The translations under genes and the position numbers were made by a program. Shown here piece by piece: positions 5,171 to 9,016 of a DNA stretch of 9,016 nucleotides (the first letter of the stretch is position 1; every line of letters starts with the position of its first letter). The notes beneath the pieces were generated by a model. It was not told the DNA's origin. It did not search any database and worked only from the letters and a program-made list of their open reading frames with translations. The DNA is from Clostridiaceae bacterium (GTDB lineage Bacteria > Bacillota > Clostridia > Acetivibrionales > DUMC01): contig JAAZDH010000080.1 of assembly GCA_012512865.1 (NCBI GenBank), positions 1-9,016 of the forward strand. Direction: 5' to 3'.

Positions 5171-6778
5171 TCACGTGTTTTCGCCTTTTTTTATAATAAT
5201 ATGTTTTTTCCAGTTTTCATCATCGGTTTTGCTGAAATCCGAACGGTAATGGGCTCCCCTGCTCTCCTCCCTTTCCAGGGCGGAATTAATTACAAGGCTT
5301 GAAAGCAGCACCATGTTTTGGAGTTCCCAGTCTTCCATTTCCGTATTCCTCATGTTTTTCAGGAACTCCCGGTACTGCTGGATTTTTTGTTTCGCATGCG
5401 TCAGCCCTTCCTTGTTTCTAATAATTCCCGTGTATTCTGTCATTATTCTTCTTACATCGTTCCTGATTGCCTTTTTTGCAATATCTTTCCTAACCCTGTC
5501 GGTTGAATATCTCACGGAGTATTCAGGTATGCCGTTCCTGGATTCTTCCACGACTGATGTGATCTGCAAACCAATCTTGCTTCCGAAAACAAGCCCCTCC
5601 AGCAGGGAATTGCTTGCAAGCCTGTTTGCGCCGTGAATGCCGTTGCATGCTGCCTCGCCGCACGCGTAAAACCCTTTTATGTTGGTTCTCCCATATATGT
5701 CCGTCCTTATACCGCCCATGCAGTAATGCTCGGCAGGGGCAACAGGTATATAATCCCTGGACATGTCGATGCCGTAATTCAAACATGTCCTGAATATGTT
5801 GGGGAAACGGTGTTCAAGGTAATCCCTGTCTTTAAAAGTAATGTCAAGGTATACGTGGGTGGAATTTGTTTTTTTCATTTCCATGAATATTGACCTTGAA
5901 ACCACGTCCCTTGGGGCAAGTTCCGCCATTTCGTGGTACCTGGGCATAAATCGCTCGCCTTCTATGTTTCTTAAAACAGCTCCCTCCCCCCTTACCGCTT
6001 CTGAAATAAGGAAGCTGTCATTTTCCGGGTGATAAAGAACGGTGGGATGAAACTGGATGAATTCAAGGTCCATCAGCTCCGCCCCGGCCCTGTATGCCAG
6101 GCATGCGCCATCTCCCGTTGCAACTTCCGGGTTGGTCGTATTCTCGTAAATCTGCCCGAATCCCCCGGTGGCACAAACAACGACGTGGGCAAGGTATATT
6201 ACCATTTTTGACGAGTCTTCATCGTATGCAATAACGCCCCTTGCCTCCCCGTTATCGGTGAGTAAATCAATGACAAATGTCCTTTCCTTTATCTTTATAT
6301 TGTTCTTCGATTTTACAACGGAAATAAGTTTATCAAGCACTTCCTTGCCGGTTGAATCGCCTGCATGGATAATCCGGTTCTTGCTGTGGGCCGCTTCCCG
6401 GCCAAATTCAAGCTCACCGGGGCTTCGCCTGTCAAAATTCACCCCGTAATCAAAGAGCTTTTCTATTTGTTTTGCCGCCTCGGAAACCAGTACCCATACG
6501 CTTTCTTCATTACACAGGCCAGCGCCTGCATAAATGGTGTCCTTGAAATGCAATTCGGGAGAATCCCCTTTATCAAGGGATACTGCAATTCCTCCCTGGG
6601 CAAGAACCGAATTGCTGATTTCAATGGTTTCTTTTGTAAGAATGGCAATTTCATATTCCGGCGGCGTTTCAAGCGCCGTGTATACTCCTGCGATTCCGCT
6701 TCCTATAATTATAACGTCAAAGAAGCATGTTTCAATATTTTTTGTATCAAAATCAACTAAATACCTGTAATCATCCAC
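5171..6778 (-). CDS. nadB: L-aspartate oxidase
   Basis: NadB is an FAD enzyme that oxidises L-aspartate to iminoaspartate, the substrate of NadA. At 535 aa it has typical length. The Rossmann FAD motif is VIIIGSGIAG (residues 22-31), with SVLAQGGIA near 57-65. Active-site residues known from E. coli fall at the same numbers: His244 (EFIQFHPT), Arg290 (LAPRD), His351 (PAEHY) and Arg386 (HGANRLASNSLLE). The C-terminal helical domain is present. The start is GTG at 6778, with GAGGG (6787-6791) eight bases upstream; an overlapping ATG is out of frame. Succinate dehydrogenase flavoprotein is the main relative, but the nadA and nadC neighbours and the motif spacing favour NadB. Anaerobes may reoxidise the FAD with fumarate instead of oxygen (family knowledge). 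The 135-bp gap after nadA is T-rich on plus and contains GTTGGC repeats but no gene. Confidence 0.97.
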   Translation of the reverse strand: MDDYRYLVDFDTKNIETCFFDVIIIGSGIAGVYTALETPPEYEIAILTKETIEISNSVLAQGGIAVSLDKGDSPELHFKDTIYAGAGLCNEESVWVLVSEAAKQIEKLFDYGVNFDRRSPGELEFGREAAHSKNRIIHAGDSTGKEVLDKLISVVKSKNNIKIKERTFVIDLLTDNGEARGVIAYDEDSSKMVIYLAHVVVCATGGFGQIYENTTNPEVATGDGACLAYRAGAELMDLEFIQFHPTVLYHPENDSFLISEAVRGEGAVLRNIEGERFMPRYHEMAELAPRDVVSRSIFMEMKKTNSTHVYLDITFKDRDYLEHRFPNIFRTCLNYGIDMSRDYIPVAPAEHYCMGGIRTDIYGRTNIKGFYACGEAACNGIHGANRLASNSLLEGLVFGSKIGLQITSVVEESRNGIPEYSVRYSTDRVRKDIAKKAIRNDVRRIMTEYTGIIRNKEGLTHAKQKIQQYREFLKNMRNTEMEDWELQNMVLLSSLVINSALEREESRGAHYRSDFSKTDDENWKKHIIIKKGENT

Positions 6779-6913
6779 ACCTTGATCCCTCTTTTCCGCT
6801 TGCAGCCAACCTGCGGTGCCAACTTTCGGCCTGGCGTTTTTTTATTTTTTGTGTCACCCCAACTCTTAGCTTGGAGCTGTTATTTCTTTTTTCTCTTTTT
6901 CTTTTGTTTTTGT

Positions 6914-7852
6914 TCAAGTAACCTCCAGCATTCTTTGCAGTGCCCTTAAAGCTTTTGTCCTTATTTCCTCCGGAAGCTCAATCCTGTATTTCATCTCTTT
7001 CAGGGAGTTCACCACGCTTTTTAACGTTGTTTTCTTCATATTGGGGCATACAAAACCTTGTGAAAGGAGGTAAAATTTCTTTCCGGGGTTGTTTTTCGTT
7101 AAACTGTGCAATACCCCCATTTCCGTCCCTATTATGAATTTATCATGGCTGCTCTTGCTGGCATAATTTATAATAGCCTTTGTGCTTCCCACGAAATCCG
7201 CCTTTTCCACTATTTCAGGCCTGCATTCCGGGTGGACCAGGACAAGGGCATCGGGATGAAGCTCCTTTGCCTTTATCAAATCCTCCAGCCGTGCCCTGTA
7301 ATGGGTCGGACAAAAACCCTCCCACAATATTATATTCTTCCCAGGCACGCTTTTCGCAACATAGCTTCCCAGGTTCTTATCTGGCACAAAGATTACATCC
7401 TTTTGCTTCAGTGATTTTACAACATTTACGGCATTTGAAGAGGTACAACAAATATCGCTTTCCGCCTTGACCTCGGCGGACGAGTTTATGTAGCATACTA
7501 CCGCTGCATCTTTATGCCTATCTTTAAGTTCCCGTAAATCTTCCGCAGTTATCATATCCGCCAGAGGGCAGCCGGCATCCCTTTCAGGTAAAAGCACAGT
7601 TTTCCCGGGAGAAAGTATTTTTGCACTTTCGGCCATAAAATGGACACCACAAAACACGATAACTTCCGCATCCGATGAAGCACAGTACCTACTCAATTCA
7701 AGGGAATCTCCCACCAAGTCGGATATATCCTGCACTTCACCCCTTTGGTAAGTATGGGAAACTATCACTGCTTTTTTTTCTTTCCTCAATATATTTATTT
7801 CATTTAATAATTCCTGGATTAATTCCAAGTCTTCGCCGTTCATACCCGTCAC
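6914..7852 (-). CDS. nadA: Quinolinate synthase (4Fe-4S enzyme)
   Basis: NadA condenses iminoaspartate with dihydroxyacetone phosphate to quinolinate, using an oxygen-sensitive 4Fe-4S cluster. The three cluster cysteines are visible, at residues 95 (DAGCPLAD), 181 (WEGFCPTH) and 269 (GFVCPNMK) counted from the chosen start. Their spacings of 86 and 88 residues match the short thermophile/clostridial NadA type. Other family motifs are SHTYQRGEVQDISDLVGDSL, FCGVHFMAESAKIL, NSSAEVKAESD and GTEMGVLH. The product is about 312 aa. Start choice: GTG at 7852 has AAAGG eight bases upstream and is preferred. An upstream GTG (7885) lies inside a tandem duplication with its ribosome site too close, and ATG at 7843 has only a distant one. 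It is the first gene of the nad cluster, under the promoter at 7906-7934. I did not recognise an NiaR-type operator. Confidence 0.96.
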   Translation of the reverse strand: MTGMNGEDLELIQELLNEINILRKEKKAVIVSHTYQRGEVQDISDLVGDSLELSRYCASSDAEVIVFCGVHFMAESAKILSPGKTVLLPERDAGCPLADMITAEDLRELKDRHKDAAVVCYINSSAEVKAESDICCTSSNAVNVVKSLKQKDVIFVPDKNLGSYVAKSVPGKNIILWEGFCPTHYRARLEDLIKAKELHPDALVLVHPECRPEIVEKADFVGSTKAIINYASKSSHDKFIIGTEMGVLHSLTKNNPGKKFYLLSQGFVCPNMKKTTLKSVVNSLKEMKYRIELPEEIRTKALRALQRMLEVT

Positions 7853-7902
7853 CGTGTACGCCTTTCTTCTTTTTTTACCGTGCACGCCTTTCTTCTTTTT
7901 TT
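7851..7902. repeat. 26-bp tandem duplication spanning the nadA leader and start
   Basis: Two adjacent 26-bp units (7851-7876 and 7877-7902) differ at one base (T at 7857, C at 7883). Each unit includes, on the minus strand, a seven-A run, an AGAAAGG ribosome-site-like sequence and a GTG or GTA near its end. The duplication therefore gives the nadA mRNA two ribosome-site copies and an upstream in-frame GTG. One unit is not a multiple of three, so a copy change would shift the upstream GTG relative to nadA. Confidence 0.9.
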
Positions 7903-7905
7903 ATA

Positions 7906-7934
7906 ATTTTAATACTTTGGCAGCCTTTTGTAAA
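7906..7934 (-). promoter_or_regulatory. Sigma-A-type promoter of nadABC
   Basis: On the minus strand TTTACA (7929-7934) and TAAAAT (7906-7911) are separated by exactly 17 bp, each one mismatch from consensus. The predicted start is near 7899, inside the 26-bp duplication, giving a leader of about 45 nt before the preferred nadA GTG. No other promoter in the upstream spacer is as good. Confidence 0.7.
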
Positions 7935-8217
7935 GGAACCCGGAAAAACAATATAAAGTATAGATACCCGGCTTATAAGAGGCTTATGCTTATAGTATTA
8001 TGCTTATAATTATAATATGTAGTTATATATATAATAACAAGATAATGATAAATTACATTAATATATTAATGATGAATTACATCATATCATCATATATTAA
8101 TCATGTATTAATAATAAATCCCATTATATAAATATCCTGTTTAGGTACATGTGAAACATACATAATGTCAAACGCGAATGAAATGATTCTCTTAACTTTT
8201 TTCTTGCTATACTTTTC
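7935..8217. other. AT-rich, repeat-containing spacer between agrB and the nad promoter
   Basis: About 280 bp without a supported gene. GCTTAT(A) occurs four times (7971, 7982, 7988, 8002). A perfect 16-bp palindrome CATTAATATATTAATG lies at 8056-8071. ATGATAAATTACAT (from 8045) recurs as ATGATGAATTACAT (from 8070), and ATATATTAAT recurs at 8061 and about 8092. Just after the agrB stop the minus strand stays open in the agrB frame for 38 codons but has no usable start and no AIP-like core. No clear terminator for agrB was seen. Confidence 0.5.
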
Positions 8218-8835
8218 TTACTTTGCTTTTCCGCTTATCGCATCATAGAAGGAGTATCCCGCAGGGGTTACGTTGAACACGGCAACAAGTGTTCCCACGC
8301 ACCCGGCAAGGGCATATACATACAAGTGTTTTAATATAAGAAGGAATATTACGAACGTTGATATGGTTAATAAAATCATTGACTTTCTTTTCAAGGATTT
8401 AATCTTTTTTTCATTCTTTATAGGCTTGTTTGGCGTATCCGCCGGCGCCCACCTGTAAAAGGAAAAAAGCCCGACATTAAATATTATTATGGTTAGAATT
8501 GCCAATGAATGAGCGTTCCAATAGGACCATGCATAATGCACGAACAAGCCTGAAAGCAGAAATATAACCATGCTTGCAGCCATGCACTTTCCATAGGTAT
8601 CCATGTGATAGCCGCCTGCTGTTGTACGAAATGCAATGAAAAAACCCATTATTACCATGGTTTCCTTGAAGATTCCCAGGATAAACGCCACCGCCAGCAG
8701 GATGGCAAGCTTGAAGACCGTCCCAATCACGACTTGAAACCCGTAATAATACACGCTTCTTTTTTCGTGGTTTTCGTTAAGCTGGCTGCTTAGCCCCCTT
8801 GCGAGGGAGTAAGACCATTTCTTAATGAATCTCAT
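8218..8835 (-). CDS. agrB: AgrB-like accessory gene regulator peptidase, 205 aa
   Basis: AgrB proteins are membrane cysteine endopeptidases that cut the C-terminus of the AgrD pro-peptide and form the thiolactone ring of the autoinducing peptide. The family signature is clear: R70-TTAGGYH77-MDTYGKC84. His77 and Cys84 carry the same numbers as the catalytic pair of S. aureus AgrB. About five or six hydrophobic segments are visible (roughly 31-55, 58-70, 85-103, 106-126, 150-170, 172-190), with the basic loop KNEKKIKSLKRK before the last two. Length is normal. The ATG at 8835 has only a weak ribosome site. The gene lies 63 bp after the 5S rRNA on the same strand. No agrD, agrC or agrA is recognisable in the window, so the substrate is unknown. 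It may work with a distant AgrD or on another small peptide. Confidence 0.92.
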   Translation of the reverse strand: MRFIKKWSYSLARGLSSQLNENHEKRSVYYYGFQVVIGTVFKLAILLAVAFILGIFKETMVIMGFFIAFRTTAGGYHMDTYGKCMAASMVIFLLSGLFVHYAWSYWNAHSLAILTIIIFNVGLFSFYRWAPADTPNKPIKNEKKIKSLKRKSMILLTISTFVIFLLILKHLYVYALAGCVGTLVAVFNVTPAGYSFYDAISGKAK

Positions 8836-8898
8836 TATGTTTTACCAACCATTTTATTAATTATTTCCCTGATAAAGGATTTAACAAGTAATAAAAAA

Positions 8899-9016
<118 letters not shown>

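Noticed and set aside
4217..5302. Plus-strand frame of 361 codons across nadC and the end of nadB
   Set aside because: It lies antisense to two genes with clear enzyme motifs, resembles no family I recognise, and its serine- and proline-rich composition is typical of a reverse-strand shadow.
5523..6760. Several frames of 60-131 codons overlapping nadB on both strands
   Set aside because: All are contained in the L-aspartate oxidase gene, whose catalytic residues are intact in a single frame.
8100..8220. A possible agrD in the agrB frame just after its stop codon
   Set aside because: The 38-codon open stretch lacks a usable upstream start and a ribosome site, and has no cysteine or serine ring core followed by the usual acidic tail.

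Overview
The window is moderately AT-rich and looks like a chromosomal segment of a spore-forming, anaerobic, S-layer-bearing member of the Clostridia. This rests on gene content: an alpha/beta-type spore protein of the SspF type, an SLH-domain surface protein, an AgrB-type peptidase and a clostridial-style nadA-nadB-nadC cluster. The genus cannot be fixed from this sequence alone. Every gene I can support, including the 5S rRNA, is on the minus strand, so the natural reading direction is from base 9016 to base 1.

In that direction the order is: 5S rRNA (8899-9016); agrB-like gene (8218-8835), 63 bp downstream of the 5S gene; an AT-rich spacer with short repeats; a sigma-A-like promoter (7906-7934) and a 26-bp tandem duplication at the head of the NAD cluster; nadA, nadB and nadC (7852 to 4144); a 640-bp gene-free stretch holding several inverted repeats and four consensus DnaA boxes; a two-CBS-domain protein (3043-3495); a 57-codon GTG-initiated spore-protein gene (2767-2940) with a strong terminator; an AT-rich upstream region; a near-consensus promoter (2343-2371); a structured leader of about 140 nt; and a large secreted S-layer-type protein that starts at 2195 and runs off the left edge after 731 codons.

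NadB, NadA and NadC together carry out the whole de novo route from L-aspartate and dihydroxyacetone phosphate to nicotinate mononucleotide. The catalytic residues of all three enzymes are visible, so the pathway looks intact. The other genes appear to be independent units: cell surface (S-layer protein), spore DNA protection (SspF-like), adenylate sensing (CBS protein) and peptide signalling (AgrB-like, with no recognisable AgrD).

The most notable non-coding signals are two. First, the S-layer leader can form two hairpins and a pseudoknot whose G-U pairs exist only in the transcribed strand, and part of it resembles the nearby sspF gene. Second, there is a cluster of DnaA boxes embedded in inverted repeats between nadC and the CBS gene. 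All statements are from reading the sequence; no database search was possible.
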